Made by a program: the position numbers and the translations under genes | Notes under the pieces: generated by a model | The model's input: only the letters and a program-made list of their open reading frames with translations | What the model was told of the DNA's origin: nothing | Database searches by the model: none | Assembly: GCA_024349245.1 (NCBI GenBank) | Contig: JALDNG010000041.1 | Location: forward strand, 6,717,501 to 6,781,500 | Source: Neodontobutis hainanensis | Taxonomy: Eukaryota > Chordata > Actinopteri > Gobiiformes > Odontobutidae | Direction: 5' to 3' | DNA: 64,000 nucleotides | Shown: piece after piece, positions 36,663 through 49,684 of the stretch | How the letters are laid out: each line of letters starts with the position of its first letter | How positions within the stretch are numbered: the stretch's first letter is position 1

Positions 36663-39600
36663 GGATTTAAAAAACACTTTGCTCAAATAAAATGTTTAAT
36701 ACTCATCTCCTCGCCAGAATGATTCAGCTCCATTATGACATTTCCTGGGTTTCCACCATCTAAACAAGAAGGACATGAACACACACACAAGTCGCGTAAA
36801 CAGCTTCTGCTCTTAGAGGAATCTACCATTCAAATTGCATGCACTTGAAAGCAGCAAAATGTTACTAAAGTACAATACAGGTTACAATTACTGCAAGTGC
36901 AAAAAAAGTTGAAAACTATTGGAATGAATTTTATCTGGACAGAGGACAAGTAGACCTATCCTATTTATTGCGTAATGCATTTTTTTTCTTCTCTTCACTT
37001 TCATTACATCAGCTACTGTATATTGTTCAGCGCACTAATATGTACTAACTAAGGATCTGTGACATCTCAGTCCCAGATGCACCTTTCTGTGGTTTTTTAA
37101 AAGGTTTTTCATTGATCTTGGTTTGTATTTCACTTTGACTCTGTCCCCGACTCTTTCTCATTTTTAGGTGTAAATCTATTTAAATGATTCTCAGTTATTT
37201 TATTTTACACATATATGCGTGCAGTTATATCACTTGAAATACTACTTTTATGCACCTTTGAGAATTGAGCGTCTTTCTAAAGCATTTTATTAAAGAGTAA
37301 GTGGGACACGCTGAAGTACTTAAGGACAAAAAGCTCTGTGTCTTTCTCATATTACAGTGTGAGTTACTCGTTTTCCTCAAATAAGCTCTTCTTAGTCAGT
37401 CTGATGGCTGCTCTGAATAATAATACCATTACAGCACTGCAATCGATGACTATGCCAAGTGTACTAATGTTTAAGCTGTAAAAGATTTCTGCTTTTTAAA
37501 GTGTTGAAGTGGACATTGTGAAGTCTATGATTTTAACTTGGGACAGATGGAGGGCATCAGAGGTCACAAGCAAAAAGGTAATGTTTATTTCTCTGATTAC
37601 ATTTTAAAAAGTGTCATTTTCACAACTGTCACTTAGACGAAACTTTAGAGCGTAATCCAAGCCATTTAAAATCAATATAAGGAGACACTCCCTTCAAAGA
37701 TCAATAATGCAGAAGCTAGTTCAATTGGGTTAGGTGCACACTTTGTAAACTTTAGTAGTGTTCCATAAAATATAAAAAGTTAGAAACGCGAACGCATACA
37801 ATGTGAAATAGGTTTATAGTAGGTTTCCATTTTTCCAGTTGTTTTTCTTTTTTTTTTTAGATAAGTAAAAGAGATGAACTATAGCTTTTCAGGACTTTGT
37901 GAAACTAATAGAAATGGCTTGAGTCATGTCTTCTTAATGCCACTTAGAAACACAGGCAATCTACTTTAATCAATAGATCACAAGCAAAGAGCAATGATGG
38001 CTTAGAACTTAGTACTAAAACCCCACTGTAGATGGAATTAATTAAGTAGAACTTTGTTTGTATGACTACAGCATGTTTATATTTTAAATGTTCACACAAA
38101 AAGTAGTGTACAAGTAGTACTAGTGCAAAAACTTTCTTAAAAATGAATTACTCCAAAAATTCTTCTCTTCCTGTCACCAACCCCACACCCCACCTGCCAA
38201 AAACAGCTTGGAGACCTTTCCTGCATTAATCCTTAATTAATTAATTCCATTAATTCCTGCCTGTAACAAAATACACTTAAAGTGACCCTACTATTTCAGA
38301 AGGTAAGTTCTTTGTTCCAAACTTGGTGTCTCTACTGGCTAAAAGTTACGCAGGGTTGCTTTAAGAACAGAGTAAAACTGGACCAATTTTCTACTGCAAA
38401 ATACCATTTTATAGACCTAAAGCTTAGAGCTAAGCTACCTAGCTCTGAGTTCAGTGTCAGACCAATGCAATTCCACAATTATCCCTGTCTCAATTAACAT
38501 CACGTGAACGCATTGCTAAGATTTTAATTTAACATTAAACTTTGCTTCCCTTGACTCTGTTAATGTTATTCTATGTCACATTAGTTTGTTTGTTTGTGGA
38601 ATACTCTCTGTTTATTAACAGGAGCCATTACTTCCTTGTTGACAAAGGCTTTGGGAGTGTCCACAACACTTGCACCATGTTGACCAAATCTTCTTTGCTG
38701 AACATTCTCATTTATTAAATCCTTATCACAGATGATTCCTATTACAACATGCCATTAGATTATTTAACAGGTTTTTTTTTCGCAAACACAAAAAAATATA
38801 TTTTGTTATGAATGTAAATGTTGTGTGTGTGTATATACCTGCATTTTTCATGTGTTGTAAATGTACATATATGTATAATAGATATAGTAACATTTAGAGA
38901 CCCTAAGAAGAATAGCAACTGACTGTTCTAAACTATTTAAAAAACTGCTTTAATTAATATCATGTGCATAATTCTAAATGTGTATCTTTTTTTATATATA
39001 TAGTGGTGCGGTTATCTCTCCAGACAGAAATCTGGTGAATAAATATGCTTTCTATGACACATTCTACCAAATGAAGTGTAAATCTCACTTGCTGTAATTA
39101 CATGGGTTGTAAAACAGTCTTGGCTGCCCTCCAAAAACCCAACCGCGGGGTCTTACCACAGCGGGCCATGTCTTGCACTTAATTGACAATGAGGGAAGCA
39201 CCTTCATATGACATGCTGTGCAATATAAAACCAGTAACAATCAGTTTTATTATTGTAGATTAATTCCATCTACAGTGGGTTTTAAAAAAAGAACAAGTTA
39301 AAGACTTTTCACAGCGCAGTTTCTCTAAATAATATTTGTGCCTACAGGTATTTAGTGAGGGTTTAAGATTTATCCGTCAGGTTTGAGTCTCTTCTCGTCG
39401 TCAGATGTGTTTGCCTCTTCTGCCTTTGTTGTTTTGTTCACTGTGTTTCCTTTTCTTTTTCCCCTGATCCCTGTGTAGAAGTAGGTTGACACCCCCTCGG
39501 AGACAAACTTCACGCAGACTTTCAAACGATGAGTCAGTCATAAGAAATACCTCTCTTGCATTTCTGTGTCTCTCCTGTGTCTTTCAAACCACTGTGTGAT

Positions 39601-39867
39601 GTTTATGCCAGTGAAGAGGACAGGTGTTATACCTTTAGGGGTGGATAGGTGGGTGGGTTACTTTATTACATTTAATTGTGACGAGCGGAAACAATTGATA
39701 TGCCCTGTTTAGATAATAACCTGTACCATACAATTCAGGTCCAGTTTCGTCTGTGGTTCTAATAGTGTTGATTTGATTTAACAATAGACAACACAAATCT
39801 TCAGGGAAACACAACAAGGAAGGGTCTTCTCAAATGAAGCTTGTCGTGTTTTTTTATATTCATTCAT

Positions 39868-40010
39868 TTATTCACTCCGGCTTCCTCCCACCGCCCAAAG
39901 ACATGCATGTATAGGTCAGTTGGAAACTCTAAAGTGTTACTGGTGAATGAATGTGAGAGGGAAAGGTTGTCTGTCTGTGTTTGTCTCTGCACAGTGACTT
40001 ACTGATGAGT
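39868..40010 (+). repeat. Teleost 'GGATAGGCTCCAG' repeat, middle segment
   Basis: CTCCGGCTTCCTCCCACC, CCAAAGACATGCATG and GGTGAATGAATGTGAGAG define the middle part of the family. The 5' head and the 3' tail are absent. Confidence 0.7.
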
Positions 40011-41299
40011 GTACATTTTCTCATTGTTTGATAAAGAGGAATCACTAACACCATCTATAACTTTCCACACGCTTATGTGCTTTATGGGCTCTATTTTTTT
40101 GTTGAGCATGCCTTCATCAATGTTGGTTTAGCTTTGCCCCCGTACCCACACTGCAAACATCTAATGTTACAGTAAACAACTGCAAGCATTTACAAAACAA
40201 AGATTCCTTTTAGTTTTTCCATTTTTTTCTGTGACATGACATAATTGCTATTATTACAGCACCCATGTTTTACAATGAATAAGAAATGCCAACACTGGCT
40301 AAATGTGTAAAAATATTGAGTTTTTGGAACTTACTGGTATTTGATATTACAGTTTTAATTTTCAAACTATAAATACATTTGTTGGCTTTTATTTCTTGCT
40401 CTTTGATTCTATTTTACCGTAAATAGCCTATAATATATAAAAATATATTTTGAACTAAAGCCAATCTTTGTAAAATCCAGAATTTTTTTGATGGGGCAGA
40501 GAGGGAAAGAAATAATTGTAAAACAGTGTCTATGAGCAACAACAAGGAAGAACATTTTCCTAAAGGCAATTGTCAGAACAACCCCAGATTTAAGAAGCAG
40601 ACAGGAGCAGTACATTATACTAAACAGCAGCTGAATTCTTGGAATCCATCTTGTACTGCTCCAGGTAAAGCATCTCTCTGTGGCGTTACTGGCAGTTATG
40701 GGCGTGTTTTAGATTTGACAAAGTGACTTTTTACTGTTACCAGTGTAAACAACATGCCATGCTAAAGTACCTGCCCTTTGCAAACACTTTCTAAAGAAGC
40801 TCTTCCAGATGGCTCTGTGTAACACACCATTTGGCAAGTCTGGTTAAACGGCACAAGCTTTGTGCTATGTATGGCTGCCAATAGGGCAGGTGAAAATACA
40901 CTTTAAAACTTTCAAAAAACACTATTACTGCAAGTACTCAAATTTAACACTCGACTGCTTTTTTATTGTCTTCCTCACGTGTACAACACCAGAACATGGC
41001 ACTCTCCAACAAGCTCCTGAATGTGGCTCTCTGAACCATAATATGAGCCATTTCTGAAGCAGCATATACAGTATTGAGGAAACAAGTATAAATGCTATAT
41101 GTGTTTCACTCGAGTCACATTTTAGAGTAGCTGGATGCTAATGGTGAGTCTGGTCAGACTGTTTATTGTTTATTCATTTCTCTCCATTATTAGTGCCCTA
41201 GAGTCATCTAGTCTTTCTGAGGTCCGACTCTCTTACACTCTTCTGCTGCTTTGAAAACGGTACCAGACTGAATTGGCCCGTGTTTATTTTAGCCTACTT

Positions 41300-41525
41300 A
41301 CTTTTAGCCTGCTTCCCAGTTATTTCCTTTTTTCTCCTCACACATTATCCCTTCTCTGTCCAATTCATCCTCTCATTCTTTTCTTACAGCTCAAAATCCC
41401 AGTGACCTACCTTCTCCTAATCTATTCTCTTCTCTCCCCCTTTTTTCTCCCTTCTCTCCATTCCCCTTCTCAGTCTGTATCGCTTCCTCTTCCTCTGTCT
41501 GACCCGCTCTTTCGTCCCTTTAGAA
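41300..41525 (+). repeat. Polypyrimidine-rich tract
   Basis: This is a strongly C/T-biased stretch (words such as TTCTCTTCTCTCCCCC and CCTCTTCCTCTGTC). It produces a spurious reading frame full of S, L, P and F (41,273-41,683). It can form H-DNA. No coding function is supported. Confidence 0.6.
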
Positions 41526-42779
41526 ACGGATGGATTATAGGGATGAACACAAGTATTGTTAGGGACGGGGGTCTTTATGTGATCCTCTGGTTAAAAAAAA
41601 AGTCCCAGTACCCCCCCACAGGAGAGAGCTGCATCACCAGGATAAACAGCATTACAATAAATAGCATCCCCGTGTGCAGGTAGCGTAATAGTGAAAACAA
41701 TTAGACGTGCATAAACAGCTACACACAAACACAGAAAGTCCTAACAGAGCTGTCAAACGTGTGCAACTAACTGGATGTGGCAGCCACCAGGGGAGTATTA
41801 AAGCCCAGAAGGGGGTCTCCTCTCTCTTTTACTACCTCTCCATGTGTTCGCCGCTTTGAAGTTTTAATTTTTTCCTCTTTCCTCTTGGGCTGAAAGTGTG
41901 CAGTCACATTCAACGTGGTGGGGTTGTCACAGCTACTGTCAGCACTCATGTAATGCACTCTCTAGTAATGGTGGTTAAATATGGGATATGATGGAACGTG
42001 GTATATCTGCCAGGCTTATAGCTATGCCAACTGTTCCTACAGATTGGGAGAGTGCATCAGGACATGTATATTAAAAATTTATTGTCTGAAATGTGAGTAA
42101 AAGAAGGATGGATTAAATGTATAAAGGAAAAAAAGTCACAGTCTCACTAAGATTACAAATCTCTTTTGTATGGGAGTCCTGGCCCAATGGGAGGGATTGT
42201 ACGTGTCTCTTTTTGTTTTTAGAAACCTACGCAGACACAGGTGAACATAAACTCCACACAGAAAGGCCGCCAAAACAGCATAACACCAGTAAAGTACACT
42301 TATTGCGTGTACATTTGTACTTGGCTGAGCACATTCCTGTTTCTTGCTGCCACCTATGTATATGAGATATTTGTCATATTACCTGGTGGGAGTTAAATTT
42401 GGTAGGTCTGTCCTATATAGAATGAGGAAAAAGGCAACACTTATAAGAGTCATCCCTTCAATACACACAAAAGTACAGATGATAACTTTTCCGAAAACTT
42501 AGACACAGCACAGAAGTACATCTCCACACTCCACTGCTTTTATGATTGCACTTTTCGATTGTAGCCCAAAAATCATTTGTCATTCAAGACAACATCAGAT
42601 GGTCCAGGCTGGTAAATGCATGGCTGATGAGGCATTCAGTCCCCTGCTCTATTGTCACGATGCTGACAGATACTCCACAACGATATTCTGCCTAATATTC
42701 TGGTTTAAATGTACAATATTAATGTGGTGATAGGCTGCTCTGTCATTATAGCTATGTTTACTGTAATAAACTGTAGCCG

Positions 42780-42965
42780 AATTCGAGAGGAAGATTAATT
42801 TAGATTGAGGGGGTCCATTCGCCCATTTTTAATAGGATGATTAATTTATAGGCAAGCTCATTAGGGGGGACTTTTTATGTGTATTTATAATGGTTTAACA
42901 GTCTTTGATGAGTAAGCACAGGTGCTAAAAACAATCAGTGTGTAATTCTTGGCTCATTATCTCTA
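42780..42965. promoter_or_regulatory. Candidate conserved noncoding element
   Basis: GATTAATTTA occurs twice, at 42,793-42,802 and 42,839-42,848, with GGCAAGCTCATTAGG and GTGTAATTCTTGG nearby. The paired homeodomain-type sites 46 bp apart in repeat-free DNA suggest an enhancer. Not tested. Confidence 0.28.
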
Positions 42966-44132
42966 TGAATGTCCAACCATATTCTACACATCCTCTTACC
43001 TGGAGTGTGTAGCCTTTCGCTGGTGCACCCTAAATAACCACTCCGTTACGCTCTCTACCTGCTCACTGACAGCACACAGACACTTGCCCAAATCTAACAA
43101 ACAGGCTCTATTGCTTTCTTAGTACAAATGGATAATCTGGTTTATTTCTTTTGGTAATTTTCAACACAATTGTAAAAGCATTGTCACTGTTCTACCAGCT
43201 TCCATTTTCAATAATTCTCCTAAAATACTGTATTTATCAACCTGCTTTAGTGGTATTTTCTGTTTAACCTACATTCATATTTAAACAGGTAATCATATGT
43301 CAAAACTCCAGAGCTGTAAAGAGCAGCTTCAGCATTTTTTTGGGCCTCAGTGTCCCTCAGCACATAAAAGAAACATAACGCCATAAGGTTTTTTTAATGT
43401 CTCTTTTCATTGCTGCTCTATATGTCTGTGTGCAAGCTGCTCTGCTGCCATCGCTGCACTGTGGCCAGCTGTGCCACTGCTCCCCTGGCAGGTACATGAT
43501 GAGGCCTGATGAGCTGAGATGGCATTGTAGCGTCAGGTTTTTAAGTACAAATTGGTTTTGCATCCCAATTAGCTTGATTTAACATAAAATATGGGTGAGG
43601 TAATGTGTTATGACATATGGCAAATAGACAGCATTAAAAAAGTGAGAATTATTATCATGTTGACCTTCAGGCATCCTTGATATGCATGGCTGGTAAACTA
43701 GAAAAGTAAAGGATGGTTTTTGATTGTTTTCCTCAGGGGAAAGCACACAGTTGCATAGAAAAACATATAATTTAGGATGTCATGTCTGAATTCTTTAATA
43801 AATAATTGCTCAGTGTGGAGGATTGATTTGCAATGGTTAAATGGTTAATAAGAGCCCAATTACACAGCAGTGTTACATTAGGATCTAACAGCAGAGTGTG
43901 ACTTGTATGGTTCGTAAACATGGTTAAGAATAATTTGTAGGACATTATAAGGGAATAACAACAACACTACACAGGTCGAAACAGAATTTCTTTATTCAAA
44001 TAAGAAGTCAGTAACAGAATTCTCTACAAAAGTCCCACATTTTAAATGTCTTAGAGTCGTTATAGCATCGCAGGGTTTGATTAATACTCTGCACATTACC
44101 AGGTTTTACTGTTCACAACTTATAGTGGTCTC

Positions 44133-44350
44133 TCTGGGTTCTCTCTGGGCACTCCCCATCGTCCAAAGACTTTTATGTACAGGTGAATTGTTGAGTCTGA
44201 ATTGTCCATAGTAAATGAATGTGAGTGTGAATTGTTGTCTCTCGGTGTATTTTAGCACTGCAGTTTTCTGGTGACCATCCAGGCTGTCCTGCCTCGAGCT
44301 CAAAAGCAGCTGATAGGCAGAGATAGGCTACAGTTTTCTGCGACTTTTAG
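44133..44350 (+). repeat. Diverged copy of the teleost 'GGATAGGCTCCAG' repeat, mid to 3' part
   Basis: In order: TTCTCTCTGGGCACTCCC, CCAAAGACTTTTATG, GAATTGTCCATAGTAAATG, GTGAATTGTTGTCTCTC and GAGATAGGCTACAGTTTTC. These follow the same order as the better copies at 18.3, 30.4 and 39.9 kb. Confidence 0.65.
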
Positions 44351-44689
44351 CTTTAATTGAACTCATAGACTTTGATGAGTAACACTACAAACAGACTCAT
44401 GTATTGTTTAACCATGCAAGATCATTTAGGTTTATGAAGTAGTGTCATGTAAAACAAGATATTTTGCCTTAGTGAAAGTACCTATACCTTTTACAAACTG
44501 CCAGTTTCTTCCACTTTTCTGCCCTACTGCGAATTCAATACAGAACACCGTCAATGTCTTTTTTATGCTTTGTCCATTCCACAAAGAAACTCACTGTGAG
44601 TTTCCCAAGTCTGTGGCTATAGCACTGAAAGCCAGAACATCAATGTAAAAGTAATAAATGACCTATTGAGCACGGCAGGCTTAATAATT

Positions 44690-45060
44690 CAGTTATGTGC
44701 TGTAGTATGAGCATGCAGGGCGCGTATACAAGCTGTTATTAGAGAGCCACTGCAGTGTCTACCAGCTGTGCCAGCTCTCTACTGGCAAGCTGCATACAGT
44801 CACAAAACCATCTGTGTCTGCAGGCATTACGCAGTATATATGTCCTCCTTTAGACCGGCTCTGTACCCCTGGTTCCTCCCGAGCCGCACAGATAATGCAA
44901 ATGCTTTATTCATGGTGCTTATAAAACCAGATGATGATGTTTGAAAGCTAAGTAAGAACTAAACCTGCTGAAAATGATAGCCCCTGACCCGGCTATAGAG
45001 GCTTTAATTAGTGCTATATTTTATTATACAATAGTGGGATGAATCAATTTGCAAGGTAAG
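44690..45060. promoter_or_regulatory. Candidate conserved noncoding element with an exact octamer
   Basis: This block contains an exact POU octamer ATGCAAAT (44,895-44,902) followed by CTTTATTCATGG, plus TTTAATTAGTGC and E-box words (CCAGCTGTGCCAGC). It is free of recognised repeats and of more even composition than its flanks. The call rests on appearance and motifs only. Confidence 0.3.
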
Positions 45061-46120
45061 GGAAAATATAGCTCCCTGGTGTAAAAGAGAGACAATCATG
45101 GATGTCAGAGTATGGTAAAACCCCAGACTGTGGCAAATTGTAGTCCATTGTACTCAGGAGGCTGTCGGTATGATGTGAAGTGCACGTCCACCTGTTTGGC
45201 AAATGGCCTTTGGGGGATTTCATGCTTTTATTGTATCATATTTAGTGTCCTCTTTGTATGACACCTTTATGCATCATAATGCACGGTACACTGCACAGAT
45301 AGAAGGGAATGTTTTCAGATGATTACTGTGACTGCTCATCAGATATGTCCCTATTTTCTTTACTTTTTTTGTTTGCTCTAAGGGTTTTCTATTGTATGCC
45401 TTTTTTTATTATTCTAACTTGAATTGGCTTGTCTCCATTCACCCCTCAAGTCTCTTGTCCCAGACAATTTAAAATTTCATTCAATGACCCTCGGCCCGAC
45501 AAGCCCAATTTAACGCTTATTATTCTGTCGGCTGGCTTGGATATCCCAAACCTGTGCAGACACTACAATTTCGCCTGTCATCTTATCTCGGTCTTCCAAA
45601 ATGATTGAATGAACCTGGTTTCACAAAACAAGAAAGTTGCGATGCATGCGAGTCTTTGACAAAAGACCAAACAGGACTGAATTGTTAGTTTCTTTATTAA
45701 CTTTGGTGACTAAAATAATAGTTATTGAAAGGTTTGTGGAATATTAACTTAATTCTAGATGTTTGAGAAGTTTAGCGTGAATGGCGAAATAATCTGTTTT
45801 ATGATGCTTTTCACAAACTGATTCCACTTGGCATTTTGAAGCAAAATTCTAAAATGTTGCAAAAATTGAAATCAGCCATTAACTATGAAGTTAATAAATT
45901 TAGTTTGGACCTACAAACTTAAGCTTTTAAATGGGTTTAAACCACACAGTTATATATATCACAGAGTGATATAGGACTCTTACCTACAGTTATGTCTTAT
46001 CAACATCTCATAATTAACAGTTTTATCTCCTTGCCTTTGTGGTTCCCAGGTTTCTGAAAATTAATAGACGTGATGGCATATGTTCAGCTTTTTCCCAGAA
46101 TTCCCAAACAATTCCTCTAG

Positions 46121-46180
46121 ACTTAGATCGACCGGTAAATCGAGACCTTCGCTTTGCAGCTCAGCTTGAACTCCACCACT
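46121..46180 (-). mobile_element. Small fragment of a non-LTR reverse transcriptase
   Basis: TTAGATCGACCGGTAAATCG and CTTCGCTTTGCAGCTCAGC correspond to the 'cgtagatcgaccggtaaatcgagagcttcgc' region of the same LINE seen at 9.2 kb, minus orientation. It is too short to be functional. Confidence 0.55.
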
Positions 46181-46703
46181 TGATGAAGGAGCTCTCCACT
46201 CGGTGAATAGTGAGAATTAAAATGGTCAAGTTTTAGTTTCTTGTTAGCATATCTTAAATTTAAAAAGTTGCAAAGTTACATTTATTCTTCACAATCTTCA
46301 TCTATTTGGATTATTTCATAACCATTTTCTTCAATTCAACTTGCCACAGTGCCACATTGATGTAATAAATTTAGATGGTTGAGATGGTTCCTCTTTCCAC
46401 CATTTTTATCAATACTTTCAGTTTCTGCAAGTCTTAAACATTGTTATTTTTCTTGTGGTTACCTGAAAGAGCTTGAGAGGTTTTTGTATTTATGCATTTG
46501 TTCTGTGGTTAACTAGAAGCAAAACACAATATATATTTATTCCCAGGAGAGCATCTATCCATACCATCCTTCTGATACGCCCCCATCCACACTTTCACCA
46601 CCATCCTGTCTATTATTGCTCCACAGGGACTTATTTTCCTTGTAACATTTACATTTTTTTGTGTGTTTGTGTGTGTGTGAGACAGGACGTGTGTGTGGAT
46701 TGG

Positions 46704-46905
46704 AGCTTGGTAAGCTGGCTCAGTGGTAGAGTGGTTGTCCTATAACCAGAAGATTGGAGGTTTGACCCCCCCCCCCCCCCCCAGTTCATATTGTTGTTAT
46801 GTTTTTGGGCAAGACACTTAACCCACCTTGCCTCCAGTGTCCGTAGCACTGGTGTGTGATTGTAGAGATGAGGTTGGAGAAGGCTATGAGCGCCTTTTGT
46901 ATGAC
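46704..46905 (+). mobile_element. tRNA-derived SINE copy 1, with expanded poly-C in the B-box region
   Basis: The A-box (AAGCTGGCTCAGTGGTAGAG), GGGCAAGACACTTAACCC and CTTGCCTCCAGTGTCC are present. The B-box region reads GGTTTGA followed by 17 C (46,766-46,782), an expansion of the usual ...CCCC. The 3' end (GGTGTGTGATTGTAGAGATG) differs from copies 3-6. Confidence 0.78.
46766..46782 (+). repeat. Poly-C (17)
   Basis: An uninterrupted C17 within SINE copy 1. The complementary G17 could form a quadruplex, and the tract is probably length-variable. Confidence 0.97.
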
Positions 46906-47054
46906 CCCCTTGTCCAGAGATGTTAGCATGTCACAAAGTGAAATCAACTGATCACTCCATAATATTGAAGAAGGAAAAGGGAAAAAATATATACAGTGTT
47001 TAATCATCAATAAAATTTTGGGAAATTCTTGGTGGACCTGATTGAATAGCCCAA

Positions 47055-47099
47055 CTGGGCGGATGTGGCCCCTGGGCCTTGGTTTGCCCCCCGTCCTGC
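47055..47099 (-). mobile_element. hAT-like transposon end fragment
   Basis: On the minus strand it reads CAGGACGGGGGGCAAACC, then AAGGCCCAGGGGCCACATCC. This is close to the plus-strand end at 11,158 (GGCAAACTCAAGGCCCAGGG, then GCC), so both probably come from the same hAT-like family. Confidence 0.5.
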
Positions 47100-48879
47100 T
47101 TTAGACAGTAGAAGGAGATGTTCTATGGCCCTTTTGAAATTTCCTTGGTTATATGTTTGGAATTTGTATTTGATGCTATAATAAAATAGAATTTTACTGT
47201 ATTATTTATCTACATGGTTTATAGTTGCTCTGGAAAAGAGGGCATCAAAATCCCCAGTGTTTTCCTCATTTACATTTAAATCCGCTGCATCTGCTTTAAA
47301 TAAAAATTCAAACATATAAGTTACATTTCCATTAAGTGGAATAGTACTGATCTAAGACCTCATTTACAAAGAAGTGACACATGGGTGTGTCATTTCTTAT
47401 ACAAAAGTGTGTATCTACTCTCAACTCTTACCCATGTGTGCGCATATTTTGAAGATTAATTATTGCTCTGTGTGTTTGTTGTCATATCAGTTCACTTTAT
47501 AATCCATAAGTTATAAGGCATAACATTTCAATGTTATTATGTGTTATGTGTAACAGAAAATATGCTATTAGTTTTTAATAACGTTAATCAGTATTTATGA
47601 CAGTAAAGCCGGACTACTGAGGAGCTGGCTCAGCATCTTGCTCTGGTTGTGAAGCTCGCTGAAAACAGGGATGAATCTTGATGGCTCTGTGGCTGGAGCC
47701 AATGAACATAGATATATTTAACTCCTACAAAAGAACTCATACAAACAGTGTCTAAATTTTGTCTGTACCTACAACTCTGCTGCCAAATGACCTTCCAACA
47801 CCACACTGTTTTGAACATCAGGCTGTTGCTTAAGGATGCATTGGCGACACTATCATCATAAGCTTTTTATATGCTAAGTTAGCTATTCATGACTTGACAG
47901 TTGAGTTATTTTCACACATAAATTCAAGTCACTACGTGCAGGGTTATCAGATAGAGCTTTACAATATGCAAGAAAGTCAGGTAGGGCCACAGAGGAGGGA
48001 TACACTTCATTGTGAAGCATCAGTGAATATAGTTGTATGTTATTCATAGCTTATTTTGCTGTTATATGAAGACAAATATGAAAAAAACATATTAAAAAAA
48101 TACAAAAATATATTATTGGTATGTTTATTCCTAAACCAGTAATCAACGACATCTCCTGCCTGACATTAGCTGAGTTCTGACCCGACATTTCCCAGGAGCC
48201 AAGAAGGAGAAGGAGAAGGAGAGAACAGGTCTGGTAAAATTGTAGTTTATCCTGTTTGGCATCATGCTGCTCATAGACATGGGGCTCGCTTGCTCACATC
48301 CTTGTTGCGTGTGCGTCTATTTTAATTTTCAGGCAATTTATAACTTTTTATTAATATTTGATCAAATACATAAAAGGGAAAAGAGTGAAATAAATTGTAC
48401 GAAGCAACTGCGAATATCATTTTATATTATACATACTGTACATAGTTTGTTGTTTGCTTGAAGATTTTGAAGATTGTTTCTATAAAAATATGATATTGTG
48501 TTCATAGATGTAGCTTTAACTTAAGCAGAAAACGCAACCCTAACAATGACTTAGTTCCAGATGTCAGCACTTCAGCAACACTATTGAAAATGACAATTGA
48601 TCCGTTGGCTTAAAAAACCCCAAGGGGATTTGGAGAAATCTCAGCAGGACAAGGAAATTACTCATTAATAGTAAGAGGAAAATACCATTGTTAGACATGG
48701 GGCAGTGCACAAGTGTAATTCAGCAATGCTCTCTGCAAGCAAACACACGTTTAACTCAATCAGGTCAGATACAGGCGGCTTTTGAAATCAATATTATTGA
48801 AGCTGTGAAAAGCAAAGATGTCATAGTTGTAGGAAAAGAAAAGCACAATGTGAGAAAACAACGTGACAGAAAATTGCAG

Positions 48880-49060
48880 CTATGGATGAGGGGGTGGGGG
48901 CACTGAGACAAAAAAGGATGAAACAGATAAAAAAAAGGATGGGGGAGTGGGGTTTGCCTTTGGGATATAGAGGCAATCAATTGAAAAGCATGCCAAAGTG
49001 TTGAGTGGGGAGAGATGGGGGGAACGAGGGGGAAAGTGGAGGGATGTTATATAACTCCAA
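48880..49060 (+). repeat. Purine-rich, G-run-rich tract
   Basis: The plus strand is mostly A and G, with runs such as GAGGGGGTGGGGGCAC, GGATGGGGGAGTGGGG and GATGGGGGGAACGAGGGGG. Strong strand asymmetry of this kind can adopt triplex or quadruplex forms. There is no coding signal. Confidence 0.55.
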
Positions 49061-49079
49061 AATGGCAGCTCTGGATTTG

Positions 49080-49445
49080 GGGATAATAAAAATTCTGGAG
49101 CGTTCTCGTTTCTCCTCCAAGTTCACTGGAGTGTAATTAGACCACAGATACTGTCTCCTGTGAGTGGAATATGTAGCAGCGGTTATTTATGCAGCACAAA
49201 ATGTCCAAACAGGATGGTTGACAGTCTGGGTTGTTAAACAGGGGTCTGAGCATAAATATTAAGTGATGAAAGGTCAAAAGTGTGCTGGGAAAATGAAGAG
49301 TATTTGACAGAGGTGACGTGGGAAATGAATTTTCTCTCTTTGTTCTGAATTTAGATCAAAGTATTCTGCATAATTATCTGCCCAAACACTGCCCAAGATA
49401 ATAAATGCTCAGCTGCCGTTATTGATTATCGTGATGTACAACTAG
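49080..49445. promoter_or_regulatory. Candidate conserved noncoding element
   Basis: This repeat-free block has clustered developmental-factor-like words: GTGTAATTAGACC, GCATAATTATCTGCCC, AGATAATAAATGCTCAGCTG and TTATTGATTATCG. Neighbouring DNA to the left is purine-rich and to the right is SINE-bearing. The call rests on appearance only. Confidence 0.28.
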
Positions 49446-49684
49446 TCTTTAAGAGTCAAGGGTTCTGGTAGATTATTTTTCTGTTGTCAACAAAATTAGA
49501 AATACATGATGTGAGACAGATGAAAAGTCATTTTTTTCTTTTTGTTTTTGGAGGTTCCCTTTGACCCCTAACGTGATAAAAAATGAATGAGGAAATAGTC
49601 TAAATGAATTGCATACTGTTGCTGCAGTCACAGAACATAAAGAAAACAAAATAAATGATTGGATATAATTTGGTTCAACAGCAG

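Larger units (their letters stand above)
32532..41299. other. Intergenic DNA
   Basis: Contains the purine tract, LINE fragment and mid-repeat fragment listed. A TTAATTAATTAATT-type run lies near 38,231-38,245 and a GT/TA-rich piece near 38,822-38,882. No gene is seen. Confidence 0.55.

Noticed and set aside
41273..41683. 136-codon frame rich in S, L, P and F
   Set aside because: It is produced by a polypyrimidine tract and has no domain; the composition explains it.
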